Origin: Bacteroidota bacterium
GTDB lineage: Bacteria; Bacteroidota; Bacteroidia; 2-12-FULL-35-15
Length of the DNA stretch: 39,037 bases
Assembly: GCA_947469885.1 (NCBI GenBank)
Contig: CANIQT010000032.1
Location: 1-39,037 of the forward strand
Direction of reading: 5' to 3'
In this document: positions 6,884 through 16,031 of the stretch, one piece after another
Position numbering within the stretch: position 1 is the stretch's first letter
How the letters are laid out: each line of letters begins with the position of its first letter
The notes under the pieces: generated by a model
What the model saw: the letters and a program-made list of their open reading frames with translations, nothing else
Database searches by the model: none
What the model was told of the DNA's origin: nothing
Position numbers and translations under genes: made by a program

Positions 6884-7591
6884 CTATTTCATATTATGAT
6901 AAACCGTTTGAACATCATCGTCTTCTTCCAGCTTACTTACTAACTGCATTACTTCTTCCACTTGCTTTTCGGTAAGTTCTACTGTAGAGGTAGGAATACG
7001 CTCTAATTCGGAACTGATGATGTTTAATTTTCTTGCCTCCAATGCTTTTTGCATTTTACCAAAATCAGTAAAAGCAGTATAAATTACTATTTCCTCTTCA
7101 TCACTTTCAATTTCATCAGCACCATCATCAATTAAATCTAATTCCAAATCTTCTGCATTGATGTTTTCATTTTTTATTCTAAAAACTCCTTTCCTTTCGA
7201 AGAGGTAATCCAAAGAGCCTGTTTTTCCTAGCTCTCCGCCTTGACGGTTAAAATTCATTCTTACGTTAGCGACAGTACGAGTGGGATTGTCAGTAGCACA
7301 TTCAATTAAAATACCTATGCCATACACTGCTTTTCCTTCGTACACTACTTCTTCTAAATTCGATTCGTCTTTTGATGAAGCACGTTTAATGGCAGCATCA
7401 ATACGATCTTTGGGCATGTTTAACCCTTTTGCATTTTGAATAGCCACTCGTAAACGAGCATTTCCTTGAGGGTCGGCACCACCCAATTTTACTGCTATTG
7501 CTATCTCTTTGCCAGCACGGGTAAAGCCTTTTGCCATCTTATCGTAGCGAGCAAACATTTTATACTTTCTTTTTTCGAATACGCGTCCCAT
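6884..7591 (-). CDS. YebC/PmpR-family protein (TACO1-like)
   Basis: A 235-aa member of the YebC family, with the conserved N-terminal segment (KMFARYDKMAKGFTRAGKEI), GGADPQGNARLRVAIQNAK and NMPKDRIDAAIKRA, and then YEGKAVYGIGILIE. The three-domain fold is complete and of normal length. Family members have been described both as DNA-binding transcriptional regulators and as ribosome-associated factors that ease translation of poly-proline stretches; the sequence does not say which applies here. The start (MGRVFEKRKYKMF) agrees with homologues. A TACATTTG box at 7640-7647 on the minus strand gives a leader of roughly 40-45 bases. The gene is monocistronic. Confidence 0.93.
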   Translation of the reverse strand: MGRVFEKRKYKMFARYDKMAKGFTRAGKEIAIAVKLGGADPQGNARLRVAIQNAKGLNMPKDRIDAAIKRASSKDESNLEEVVYEGKAVYGIGILIECATDNPTRTVANVRMNFNRQGGELGKTGSLDYLFERKGVFRIKNENINAEDLELDLIDDGADEIESDEEEIVIYTAFTDFGKMQKALEARKLNIISSELERIPTSTVELTEKQVEEVMQLVSKLEEDDDVQTVYHNMK

Positions 7592-7639
7592 AGATTTAGA
7601 TAATTAGATGTTCAACATTTGATGTTAGACTTTGTGGTG

Positions 7640-7647
7640 CAAATGTA
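7640..7647 (-). promoter_or_regulatory. TAnnTTTG (-7) box of the yebC-like gene
   Basis: Read on the minus strand this is TACATTTG, about 50 bases before the start codon. No TTG is present at the -33 position. Confidence 0.5.
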
Positions 7648-7668
7648 GAAATAAATATGAATACTGAT

Positions 7669-8946
7669 TTAGGAAGTGATTAATTTAAAAAACGCATGAT
7701 AATCCCATGTATTGGTTCCGTAAAAGCAACCATCGTAATAATATTCGATGCTCAAATTGATAAAACAACAAAAAGCAATGAAAGTAAAAAACATTATTTT
7801 ATGAGCGAGTTTGTTTTTTATTTGCTGCCATAAAAAACAAACAGGAATTATAAAAAGCGCATAATATTCAACGAAGCTTCTGGCACCGAAAGAGCAACCA
7901 AACCACCAGTTCCACCAGCTTGAAAAAATGTAGGAAATTAGTAAAAACAATATTCCAATAAAATATCCTGTACTATTTTTGTCTTTAATCATTACTACTA
8001 TTCCTATCAGACTTAAAATTATTAGAGGAGTATAAATAAATAAACCATTGTTGGCAGCAAACCATACTTCTAACAATTTAGGATTGTTCCAGAAATCAAA
8101 TCCTTCGTTTTTGTATCCGTAATTAATAAAATTGCCCGAGGTGTTTTTCCAATAGATGATTTGAGGAATAAAAATAAGGAGCGCAAGAAAAAATGCAATT
8201 AATTTTTTGGTTCGATGTTGTAAAAAAAGAAATATTCGTTGTTTAAGTCCTATTTTTTCCTGTGAAATAAAAAAGAATGGAAAAAAGCCAATTAAAATAT
8301 TGGTAGGGCGAATGAGAATGGCTAAGAAAATGAGCAAAAACAATAAAAATATATTAAAGAAAGAAAAATTAGCTACCAATTTTGGAGTTAAATAAATGAC
8401 GCAACTGAAAACAAAAAATGAATACACATGCGACATTCCGGGTGCATCTATGGTATAGAAATACAAATTGGTGGAAATAAAAAACACAATAACGGAAGTG
8501 ATGGAAATGGTTTGTGAAAAATGTTGCTTCAGAAACCCAATCAATAACAACATTCCAAAAAGACAATAAAACACCCCCGAAACATACAACCCATAAGCAT
8601 ATATTTTTGAAAAACCATCGGCTTTATATCCGAATGGTTTTGCTAGGGCATGAGAAACCAAAAAGAAAGGAGCCTCTAAAATGGCTGTTCCGCAAGGGTA
8701 TTTAGTATAAACGGAATTTTTATTCTTATCTAAACTAAAACCAGTTCCTGTTTTTACATCTATACTATCTGGAAAATTTTCAGCATTGTTGCCATAAACA
8801 AACCACATGGTATTATATACATAATACCCAGCTGCATCCGCCCAAATAACATTGTAATAGCTACTTTGCTTATCCCTACTGTGTTTGTTGAACGACAGAA
8901 AAAGCAGCAAACCAAAAATTAAAGTATAGACAATTCCTCTACTCAT
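7669..8946 (-). CDS. Polytopic membrane protein, possible GT-C glycosyltransferase
   Basis: This is a 425-aa protein with about ten hydrophobic helices and an acidic/aromatic loop after the first one (NVIWADAAGYYVYN), followed by a large extracytoplasmic loop (about 45-95). That layout, together with a central IRPTN motif after a helix and the WWNWWFGCSFGARSFVEYY segment near the end, is what one sees in dolichol- or lipid-sugar-dependent GT-C glycosyltransferases (ArnT/PMT-like). No single diagnostic motif proves it, so the donor and acceptor are unknown. It is transcribed alone; a TACTTTTG box lies at 9005-9012 on the minus strand, about 60 bases before the start. Confidence 0.65.
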   Translation of the reverse strand: MSRGIVYTLIFGLLLFLSFNKHSRDKQSSYYNVIWADAAGYYVYNTMWFVYGNNAENFPDSIDVKTGTGFSLDKNKNSVYTKYPCGTAILEAPFFLVSHALAKPFGYKADGFSKIYAYGLYVSGVFYCLFGMLLLIGFLKQHFSQTISITSVIVFFISTNLYFYTIDAPGMSHVYSFFVFSCVIYLTPKLVANFSFFNIFLLFLLIFLAILIRPTNILIGFFPFFFISQEKIGLKQRIFLFLQHRTKKLIAFFLALLIFIPQIIYWKNTSGNFINYGYKNEGFDFWNNPKLLEVWFAANNGLFIYTPLIILSLIGIVVMIKDKNSTGYFIGILFLLISYIFSSWWNWWFGCSFGARSFVEYYALFIIPVCFLWQQIKNKLAHKIMFFTFIAFCCFINLSIEYYYDGCFYGTNTWDYHAFFKLITS

Positions 8947-9293
8947 AGGACTTAACTTGTTGCGAGCAAATTTATTTTTGTTTTGTTTTTCTATGGAAAC
9001 GATGCAAAAGTAATTTTTAATTTAATTAACGAAGGGATAACAACATATTATTGAAAATGTAATATTGACTACTAAACATAAGTTTATTCTCAACTTTACA
9101 TTTTTTTATCATTCATTTTCAGCTGTTAGTCGAAAAGGTGTTATGTCTTGTTAAAAAATCTTAGTAATTTATTTGGCTAAGATGCAACTTTTTTCTAATT
9201 TTACAGTCTAATTGAATGAACAGGGTGTTGTTGAAAAAAATATAACCGAGACGAATTGATATTTTAAATTTTTTAAATCAAAAAATAAAACTC
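8947..9293. other. Divergent intergenic region with promoters for both flanks
   Basis: No gene is seen. It holds a minus-strand -7 box (9005-9012) for the membrane protein gene and a plus-strand promoter (9172-9203) for the giant surface protein gene. The latter implies a leader of about 85 bases, in which I see no clear riboswitch fold. Confidence 0.6.
9172..9203 (+). promoter_or_regulatory. Promoter of the giant surface protein gene
   Basis: TTTG (9172-9175), 20 bp and TAATTTTA (9196-9203) match TTTG-N20-TAnnTTTG at all but the final base. Confidence 0.5.
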
Positions 9294-12200
9294 ATGGTAA
9301 AATTTACAAAAAACGTTTTGATGAATTTAAACAGATTTCTGATTGCAGGAATCCTATTATTTTTTTCATTGACTACTGAGGTGGCGTTTGCACAAGCACC
9401 GGGTGCAAGTTGTGCGACTGCTGTTGCTTTGGGAGGAACAGGGGCAATTCCTTATTGTACTGGGAATGTTACTGTATCCAATACAACTTCGGATGGGGCA
9501 ATACCTACTTGCATAGTTGGAGGTAATGTTTTCAGAAGAGATGGATGGTATTCCTTTGTTGTCCCAGTTGGTCCAAATTTAAATATTACAATAGCAGCCT
9601 CAGCTACTAGTTCGGGTTCTAACTTGGTAATTCAATGTATTGCCTCGCCTTGTGGAGCTCAGTTAGGTTGCTCGAATGCAACCACAACAGACGGAATCCA
9701 AACGGAAACGCTTTTGATGACTAACTTATCTCCCGGAACTTATTTAATTAAATTAACCAATTACGCCAACTCCGCAGGAGGTAATATGGCTTTATCGAAT
9801 TTATGTGTTAATGTTACACCATCAAATAATGCCTGTGCCACTCCTACTGCATTAACTCCTTTTGCAGCTTCGGCAAATTGCGCTGCTCTTGTTACTTACA
9901 CAACACAGGGTGCAACGCCACAAGCGGCAATACCTGATTTATGTACAATTGCAAATGCAAATAATGATGATGTTTGGTTTACATTTAATGCCATTTTTAC
10001 ATCTCAATTAATCACCGTAACTCCAATAGGGGGTATGGATGTTGTTTTTGAAGTATATGATACCGATCCATGCGGTGGTGCTGGAAATTCTATTTATTGT
10101 GCTTCTGGTTTCGGTTCAGGTGCTGCAGCAATTGGACTTGTACCAGGTTTAACCAATGGAGGCACTTATTGGGTAAGGGTTTACGATGCACTTGACTATA
10201 TTTATCCTTTTACTGATTTTACAATCTGTATTCAAACACCACCTGCAAATGATGAGTGTGCAGGGGCTATTTTGTTAACATCAAATACTACCTGCATCAC
10301 CACTACGGGAAATGTAAATGTGAGTTCCGATTCATTTGAACCTCTTGGAGGAACATGTGCTGGTGGTACTCCTGATGATGATATATGGTACACGTTTGTT
10401 GGTACTGGTCCTTCAAATACTATTACAATTGATGGTTTGGGAACTTTTGACCCGGCTTATGAAGTGTTTACTGGTTCATGTGGAGGAACATCCGTATTTT
10501 GTAATTCGGTTGGTGGCAATCCAGGTGGTGTTCTGACTGACATAGTGCCAACTACAGCAGGAGTTACCTATTATGTAAGAGTATTTGATTATAATTTATC
10601 TTACGACCCAGCAAATTCTACTTTCACCATTTGTATTGTAAATCCTGCTCCTATAAATGATAATTGTGGAGGTACATCACTAACAGCTTATGCCACTTCT
10701 GCCTGCGGAGCCACAACTGCCGGAACAGTGCTTAATGCAACTGCTTCCGGTTTTGCTACGGCTTGTGGTGGAACACCGTCAAACGATGTGTGGTATAGTT
10801 TTGTGGCCACTTCTACGAATCATTTAGTGACAGTGGTGCCTTGTGCAAATTTGGATGTTATTCTACAAGGATATGTTACTACTTGTGGCACAGGTGCTGC
10901 AACAACGGCCCAATGCGCTAATGCTGGTGGGGCAGGTACAACGGAGGTATTAACTCTTAGCAGCCTTAGTATTGGTACTACTTATTATATAAGAGTGTAT
11001 GGTGCACTTACGGTTGGTACAGGTTGTGGTTCGTTTACAATATGTGTCACCACTCCTACTCCACCTACTAATAATGGTTGTACTGGAACTGTAATTACTC
11101 CCGGAACTACTTGCGTTAATGGCACCAGTCAATTGACTGGTGATACCTATGGAGCTACACAAACACTTGCCGGATGTTCAGGAAATGCTAATGACGATGT
11201 TTGGTATCAGTTTACCACATTGGCTACTGCACAACAATATACTATAACTGTTACAGGCTCGGCTAGTTTCGACCCCGTGTTTCAGGTTTTTTCTGCATCG
11301 TGTGCAGGAACCAGTGTTATCTGTATTAATGGTAATCCTACTTTGGGAGGTATTGAAACCACCAACCTCTCCACTTTAACCACAAGTACTAATTACTGGA
11401 TACGAGTATATGATGCCAATTCAGGATTTCCGGCAACCACTACTTTTACTATTTGCCTTACTTATTCTAATCCTCCACCGGCTAATGATAATTGCCCCGG
11501 AACTTCTATTACTGCATATAACAGTACAACCTGCGGTGGGGTCACCAACGGAACTGTTGTAGGAGCTACAGCATCTGGTTTTGCTGCTACTTGCGGAGGT
11601 ACTCCATCCAACGATGTGTGGTATAGTTTTGTTGCTACTGCCACTATTCATGTGGTTACTGTTGTTCCTTGCGCTAATTTTAATGCAATTATTCAGGGAA
11701 ACAGTGGTACCTGTGGAAGCGGTGCTGCCACCACCGCTCAATGCGCAAACGCAGGAGTTGCAGGAGTTACCGAAACATTAACAATGACAAGCCTTACAAT
11801 AGGTAGTACTTATTATATTAGGGTATATGGAGCTCTTACTTCTGGAGTGGGTTGCGGTACGTTCACCATTTGTGTTACCATTCCTCCTTTAAATGGTACC
11901 CCTTGTACTGCTTTGGCCGTTGTTTGTAATGCCAGCTATGCCAATAATACCACTACCAATAATGGTGGTGCGGGAGGAAGACCCGCTATCACTTGTACTT
12001 CGAATGCTCAAATTGGTAACGGCTTGTGGTATGTGCTTGCTGGCACAGGAAGTAACACCGTGCTTACCACCTGCGGAGGGACTACTAATTACGATACTCA
12101 ATTATATGTGTTTACCGCTACAGGAACATGCCCAACTTTAACTTTAACATGTGTGACGGGTAATGATGATACGAATGGATGTGGCTTATCTTCCACCTGT

Positions 12201-13331
12201 ACATTTGGAACTTCTGTAGGCGTTAATTATTACATTTATGTAAGTGGATATGTTGGACAAACTGGTGCCTTTACTTTGTTTACTTCTTGTATCACCCCAC
12301 CTGTAAACGACCAATGTGGGGGTGCTTTATCTGTTAATTGTGGAGCAGCAAACAACACTACTACCCTTAGTTGGACTGGCTCCACAGCTACTGCTTCCAG
12401 TAATAATGATTTAACTAATTGTGGTTCCGCTTCAGGGGCAACTGCTCAATACCCTACAGCACTTTGGTATTATTTTCAAGGTGGGGGCGAAGCTATCACC
12501 ATCAGTACTTGTGGTGGTACTACCAATTTTAACACCATGTTGGGAGTCTGGACCAGTTCGAATGGTACCTGTACAGGTACGTGGTCTTGTGTAGCCGGCA
12601 ATGATAATTTTTGCGCCAATTCCTCTTCAGTTTCATTTTTGGCTAATTGGGGCACCATTTATTACATTGAAGTTTTTGGATATTATACTGAATTTTTTAG
12701 TGGTCCTGCAACAGGGAATTTTACTTTAAATGTAACAGCCGGAACGGGTGTAAATGGTACTGGCTGTATGCCTTTGCCTATTGAACTGTTATCTTTTACA
12801 GGCGAAAATGCTGGCAACCGAAACCTGATAAAATGGCGAACTGCTTCGGAGGTCAACAACGATTATTTTACCATAGAAAAAGCAAATGATGGAGTAGGCT
12901 GGATGACCTTGGATAGAGTAAACGGTGCCGGCAACAGTACCAGCGCAATTGATTATCACATTTATGATAATGAGCCTTATAAAGATGTTACTTTTTATCG
13001 TTTAAAACAAACTGACTACAACGGAGCTTACAGTTATTCTGCAATTATTGCAGTTCATAATAAATTAGATGGGGTGAGTGTGGCTAATGTGCATCCCAAC
13101 CCAACTACCGATGATATTAGTTTTGATTTTAATTCTGCGATAAAAGGAAATCTCCATATTCAGATTTTAGATTACTTGGGTAGAGTGGTTTCGGATGAAA
13201 TTCAAAATGTAAATGACGGAGGTTCTGTGGTTAATTCAAAAATGGGAACACTTGCAAAAGGGGTTTACTCTTTAAAAGTAATGTTCGACCAAACAGGATA
13301 TGTTTCAGTAACTAAAGTGGTGAAGAATTAG
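9294..13331 (+). CDS. Giant T9SS surface protein with eight PPC-like repeats
   Basis: A secreted 1345-aa protein. A signal sequence covers about residues 1-34 (ending VAFAQ). Eight beta-sandwich repeats of about 130-140 aa follow, starting near 36, 178, 319, 455, 593, 731, 868 and 1005. Most contain NDxC at the start, a (N/D)DxWYxF strand in the middle and YYIRVY or similar near the end, as in pre-peptidase C-terminal-like domains. Cys pairs in each repeat suggest disulphides. From about 1161 comes the LPIELLSF-type linker domain that often precedes sorting signals, then a type A sorting domain from about 1265 (HPNPTTDD) to VTKVVKN. No catalytic domain is visible, so an adhesive or structural role is likely. 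Repeats 3-4 and 5-6 look like a duplicated block. A strong terminator follows. Confidence 0.9.
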   Translation: MVKFTKNVLMNLNRFLIAGILLFFSLTTEVAFAQAPGASCATAVALGGTGAIPYCTGNVTVSNTTSDGAIPTCIVGGNVFRRDGWYSFVVPVGPNLNITIAASATSSGSNLVIQCIASPCGAQLGCSNATTTDGIQTETLLMTNLSPGTYLIKLTNYANSAGGNMALSNLCVNVTPSNNACATPTALTPFAASANCAALVTYTTQGATPQAAIPDLCTIANANNDDVWFTFNAIFTSQLITVTPIGGMDVVFEVYDTDPCGGAGNSIYCASGFGSGAAAIGLVPGLTNGGTYWVRVYDALDYIYPFTDFTICIQTPPANDECAGAILLTSNTTCITTTGNVNVSSDSFEPLGGTCAGGTPDDDIWYTFVGTGPSNTITIDGLGTFDPAYEVFTGSCGGTSVFCNSVGGNPGGVLTDIVPTTAGVTYYVRVFDYNLSYDPANSTFTICIVNPAPINDNCGGTSLTAYATSACGATTAGTVLNATASGFATACGGTPSNDVWYSFVATSTNHLVTVVPCANLDVILQGYVTTCGTGAATTAQCANAGGAGTTEVLTLSSLSIGTTYYIRVYGALTVGTGCGSFTICVTTPTPPTNNGCTGTVITPGTTCVNGTSQLTGDTYGATQTLAGCSGNANDDVWYQFTTLATAQQYTITVTGSASFDPVFQVFSASCAGTSVICINGNPTLGGIETTNLSTLTTSTNYWIRVYDANSGFPATTTFTICLTYSNPPPANDNCPGTSITAYNSTTCGGVTNGTVVGATASGFAATCGGTPSNDVWYSFVATATIHVVTVVPCANFNAIIQGNSGTCGSGAATTAQCANAGVAGVTETLTMTSLTIGSTYYIRVYGALTSGVGCGTFTICVTIPPLNGTPCTALAVVCNASYANNTTTNNGGAGGRPAITCTSNAQIGNGLWYVLAGTGSNTVLTTCGGTTNYDTQLYVFTATGTCPTLTLTCVTGNDDTNGCGLSSTCTFGTSVGVNYYIYVSGYVGQTGAFTLFTSCITPPVNDQCGGALSVNCGAANNTTTLSWTGSTATASSNNDLTNCGSASGATAQYPTALWYYFQGGGEAITISTCGGTTNFNTMLGVWTSSNGTCTGTWSCVAGNDNFCANSSSVSFLANWGTIYYIEVFGYYTEFFSGPATGNFTLNVTAGTGVNGTGCMPLPIELLSFTGENAGNRNLIKWRTASEVNNDYFTIEKANDGVGWMTLDRVNGAGNSTSAIDYHIYDNEPYKDVTFYRLKQTDYNGAYSYSAIIAVHNKLDGVSVANVHPNPTTDDISFDFNSAIKGNLHIQILDYLGRVVSDEIQNVNDGGSVVNSKMGTLAKGVYSLKVMFDQTGYVSVTKVVKN

Positions 13332-13378
13332 AGAATTTACTCCCTTAATTTTTTATAGACCAGAAGGGCTATATATTA

Positions 13379-13420
13379 AATCCCGATAGAATTAATCATT
13401 CTTATCGGGATTTTATTTTA
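13379..13420 (+). terminator. Intrinsic terminator after the giant surface protein gene
   Basis: AATCCCGATA (13379-13388) pairs with TATCGGGATT (13403-13412), extended inward by GAAT/ATTC around a one-base bulge, and is followed by TTTTATTTTA. Confidence 0.85.
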
Positions 13421-13430
13421 CAAAAAAATA

Positions 13431-13597
13431 GAGTTAGAGCAACTTGTGTAAGAGTTAGAGCAACTTGTATAAGAGTTGGAACAACTCCTCTAAGAGTTGG
13501 AGCAACTCCTCTAAGAGTTGGAGCAACTCCTTTAAGAGTTGGAACAACTCCTGTAAGAGTTGAAGCAACTCCTGTAAGAGTTAGCGTAACTCCTGTT
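13431..13597. repeat. 21-bp tandem repeat array A (eight units)
   Basis: Seven full units of exactly 21 bp and one partial unit. A typical unit reads GAGTTGGAGCAACTC then CTCTAA; each of units 3-7 holds the small palindrome GAGTTG-N3-CAACTC, while units 1-2 have GAGTTA/CAACTT. The array lies just after the terminator of the giant gene and 16 bases before the end of the convergent NlpC gene. On the minus strand the units form an open heptad pattern (QLLxELL), which I regard as incidental. A related array of the same period is at 30032-30237. Confidence 0.9.
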
Positions 13598-13612
13598 TTA
13601 GCTCTAATTTAA

Positions 13613-14389
13613 CTATACAATTCGTTTCAATAAACGCAATCGGTGGGTATAATCTTTCCTTTCGTTATTAAAAATGCCTTGATGGTCGAATCCATCTATC
13701 CTTACTTTGCCGGAGGCATGAATAATTTTATTGTTGCTCATCACAATGCCTACATGCACTATTCTGCCTTCATCATTATCAAAAAAAGCTAAATCGCCCG
13801 GCTCGGCTTCTTCCACAAAACTCAAAGTTTCTCCTTGCTCTGCCTGCTGATAAGCATCTCTTAATAGTTTTGTTCCGTTGAGTTTATATACCATTTGGGT
13901 AAGTCCTGAACAATCAATACCAAAAGGAGTTTTGCCTCCCCACAAATAAGGAGTATTGAGGTACATCATGGCGGTTTCAATAAACTGGTTTTTAGTAGAT
14001 GGTATTCCGCAATTTACAAATGATCCATCGTACGAATAACTATCTTTTTCAACCACACAATCGCCAGCATCAAAAGCAGGCAGCGTGCTACCAAGAACGA
14101 TGGGGAAGAGTTGAGAAGTAGTATTATTAGTGATGATTTGTATAAGTTCGTTGGTACAAAAGTGGTCGGTTGAATGGAGTGTATCAAATGTTCGGTGGGT
14201 GATAAGTAAAAATTGCTTTTTATCAATCCAGCACTCGTAACTGTCATGAGCAATTTTTATTTTGCACCAACTTCCAAGCGTTTCCAGTATTTCAAATGTT
14301 TCGCCAAACAAAAGCTGAGTAACCATTTCTGATTTATCAGATGGTTCCTTGCGACAAGGTACTATGCTTAAATTGGAGATTCCGAACAT
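13613..14389 (-). CDS. NlpC/P60 cell-wall hydrolase with N-terminal SH3 domain
   Basis: A 258-aa C40-family peptidase expected to cut peptidoglycan peptides, probably the gamma-D-Glu to diamino-acid bond. Residues about 5-60 form a bacterial SH3-like domain (FGETFEILETLGSWCKI), about 61-130 a second SH3-like or linker region, and 131-258 the catalytic domain with Cys160 (GIDCSG), His212 (VHVGIV) and His224 (IIHASG) as the probable triad. No signal peptide is visible, so it may act on recycled or imported wall fragments in the cytoplasm, as known for similar Bacteroidota enzymes, or leave the cell by another path. It follows the four-helix-bundle gene, with 43 bases of repeat between. Confidence 0.88.
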   Translation of the reverse strand: MFGISNLSIVPCRKEPSDKSEMVTQLLFGETFEILETLGSWCKIKIAHDSYECWIDKKQFLLITHRTFDTLHSTDHFCTNELIQIITNNTTSQLFPIVLGSTLPAFDAGDCVVEKDSYSYDGSFVNCGIPSTKNQFIETAMMYLNTPYLWGGKTPFGIDCSGLTQMVYKLNGTKLLRDAYQQAEQGETLSFVEEAEPGDLAFFDNDEGRIVHVGIVMSNNKIIHASGKVRIDGFDHQGIFNNERKDYTHRLRLLKRIV

Positions 14390-14394
14390 AAAGT

Positions 14395-14427
14395 AATTTC
14401 AAATTTCAAATTTCAAATTTCAAATTC
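14395..14427. repeat. AAATTTC repeat, left flank of the four-helix gene
   Basis: Near-perfect 7-bp tandem AAATTTC units fill the gap between the NlpC and four-helix-bundle genes. It is inverted relative to the copy at 14823-14854 on the other side of that gene. Confidence 0.75.
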
Positions 14428-14432
14428 CAGGT

Positions 14433-14822
14433 TTATTTAAACTTTGCTCCTTTAAATTCTGAAGTATTCAAATATGAAATAAAACCTTTTAATTGTTTAC
14501 TAATATCTTCTGCCTGTGATTTCAAACTATCAAATTCAATTGAAGTAATATGACTTCTATCAATTGCTCTATATAATTGAGAACGAACTTCGCCACAAGA
14601 ACCCTTTGCAATGCTTAAAAATTGTCTAAATTCAATTTTACCATCTCTCTCAAATCCTTCTGCAATATTATCCATAATAGAACCACTCGAAGCATTTATC
14701 TGGTCTCTTAGTTTGAAATCCTTTACAAAACTTTCTTTTAAAGTTAAAGGATAGATTTCGTTGCAAAGTTTTCTTGCTTTTTGCCAAACCTCCAAATCTT
14801 CAAACTTCTCAATCTTAGCCAT
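14433..14822 (-). CDS. Four-helix-bundle protein of the S23 / 23S-IVS family
   Basis: A 129-aa protein with the family pattern FEDLEVWQKARKL at the start, DQINASSGSIMDNIAEGFER in the middle and an EVRSQLYRAID helix after it. This family was first seen encoded in intervening sequences of 23S rRNA genes and also includes the Avd accessory proteins of diversity-generating retroelements; stand-alone chromosomal copies are frequent in Bacteroidota and their role is unknown. Here no rRNA gene or reverse transcriptase is nearby. The gene sits between the thiolase and NlpC genes, all in one direction, and both intergenic gaps consist entirely of inverted copies of an AATTTCAAATTTC repeat, as if gene and repeats had arrived together. 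Confidence 0.88.
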   Translation of the reverse strand: MAKIEKFEDLEVWQKARKLCNEIYPLTLKESFVKDFKLRDQINASSGSIMDNIAEGFERDGKIEFRQFLSIAKGSCGEVRSQLYRAIDRSHITSIEFDSLKSQAEDISKQLKGFISYLNTSEFKGAKFK

Positions 14823-14854
14823 AATCTGAAATTTGAAATTTGAAATCTGAAATT
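14823..14854. repeat. AAATTTC/CAGATT repeat, right flank of the four-helix gene
   Basis: AATCTGAAATTTGAAATTTG and its continuation fill the 30-base gap between the thiolase stop and the four-helix start. It is the reverse complement of the 14395-14427 and 23958-23989 type. Confidence 0.75.
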
Positions 14855-16031
14855 AAACATTTTCAATCACCACAGCACTCGCCCCTCCCCCTCCGTTACA
14901 AATTCCGGCAGCACCGTATTTTGCTTTATTTTGTTTTAATACGTGAATTAAGGTAACCACAATTCTTGCACCCGAACAACCCAAAGGATGACCCAGCGAA
15001 ACCGCACCACCATTTACATTTACTTTGCTTGCATCAAGTTTCAATTTTTGCATGTTCACAATGCCTACCACCGAAAATGCTTCGTTTAATTCGAAATAAT
15101 TAATATCACCTAATGTTAATCCTGCTTTTGAAACCGCTTTGGGAACTGCTAACGATGGGGCGGTAGTAAACCATTCAGGTGCATGTTCTGCATCGGCATA
15201 CCCACGGATGATGGCAATTGGTTTTACTCCTAGTTTTTCTGCTTTTTCTTTGCTCATCAACACCACTGCTGCTGCACCATCGTTCATGGTTGATGAATTG
15301 GCAGCTGTTGCTGTTCCATCTTTGGTAAATGCAGGTTTTAGTTCAGGAATTTTATCGAAACGAACATTTTTATATTCTTCATCTTCTTTCATTATAATAG
15401 GGTCGCCTTTGCGTTGTGGTATTTCTACAGATACAATTTCGTCATTAAATTTCCCCTCCGCCCATGCAGCCTGCGAACGTTTGTACGACTCAATTGCAAA
15501 AGCATCTTGCTCTTCTCGACTAATACTACATTCTTTACCACATAAATCGGCTGCTGCACCCATCGGGTAATTGTGATACACATCGGTCAAGCCGTCTTTT
15601 GCCAAACCATCAACCATAGTTACATTGCCATATTTATTTCCCCAACGCATGTTTTCGGAATAAAAAGGAACTTGACTCATGTTCTCCATTCCGCCTGCTA
15701 CCACAACTTCTGCATCCCCACACATGATGCTTTGAGCACCAATCATTATTGCTTTCATACCCGATGCACAAACTTTGTTAACGGTGGTACATTGCACAGT
15801 GTTTGGCAAACCAGCAAACATTGCAGCTTGGCGGGCAGGTGCCTGTCCTAAGTTGGCTTGCATCACACTGCCCATATATACTTCCTGAACTTCTTTTCCT
15901 TCAATTCCTGCTTTTGCAAGCGCGCCTTTAATAGCAGTAGCTCCTAATTTGGTAGCCGAAATATTTGATAATGCGCCTCCAAAACTGCCTATTGGTGTAC
16001 GTACTGCCGAAATGATGTAAACTTCTTTCAT
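14853..16031 (-). CDS. Acetyl-CoA C-acyltransferase (thiolase)
   Basis: A complete 392-aa type II thiolase. The acyl-accepting Cys88 is in NKVCASGMKA; further active-site blocks are NEAFSVVG (around 317), GHPLGCSGARI with its His (around 349), and the second Cys in CNGGGGAS (around 380). It condenses two acetyl-CoA to acetoacetyl-CoA, or runs in reverse at the last step of fatty acid oxidation; the sequence does not separate these directions. No hydroxyacyl-CoA dehydrogenase is adjacent. A TAAATTTG box at 16084-16091 on the minus strand gives a leader of about 50 bases. Further upstream lie two 42-bp direct repeats (16215-16304). Confidence 0.92.
   Translation of the reverse strand: MKEVYIISAVRTPIGSFGGALSNISATKLGATAIKGALAKAGIEGKEVQEVYMGSVMQANLGQAPARQAAMFAGLPNTVQCTTVNKVCASGMKAIMIGAQSIMCGDAEVVVAGGMENMSQVPFYSENMRWGNKYGNVTMVDGLAKDGLTDVYHNYPMGAAADLCGKECSISREEQDAFAIESYKRSQAAWAEGKFNDEIVSVEIPQRKGDPIIMKEDEEYKNVRFDKIPELKPAFTKDGTATAANSSTMNDGAAAVVLMSKEKAEKLGVKPIAIIRGYADAEHAPEWFTTAPSLAVPKAVSKAGLTLGDINYFELNEAFSVVGIVNMQKLKLDASKVNVNGGAVSLGHPLGCSGARIVVTLIHVLKQNKAKYGAAGICNGGGGASAVVIENV

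Noticed and set aside
13431..13597. Array A as a CRISPR array or a coding heptad repeat
   Set aside because: Units are contiguous 21-mers with no spacers. The minus-strand QLLxELL frame has no start context and closes at a stop within the array's edge.
14433..14822. Diversity-generating retroelement accessory protein (Avd)
   Set aside because: The fold is related, but no reverse transcriptase or template/variable repeat pair was found nearby.
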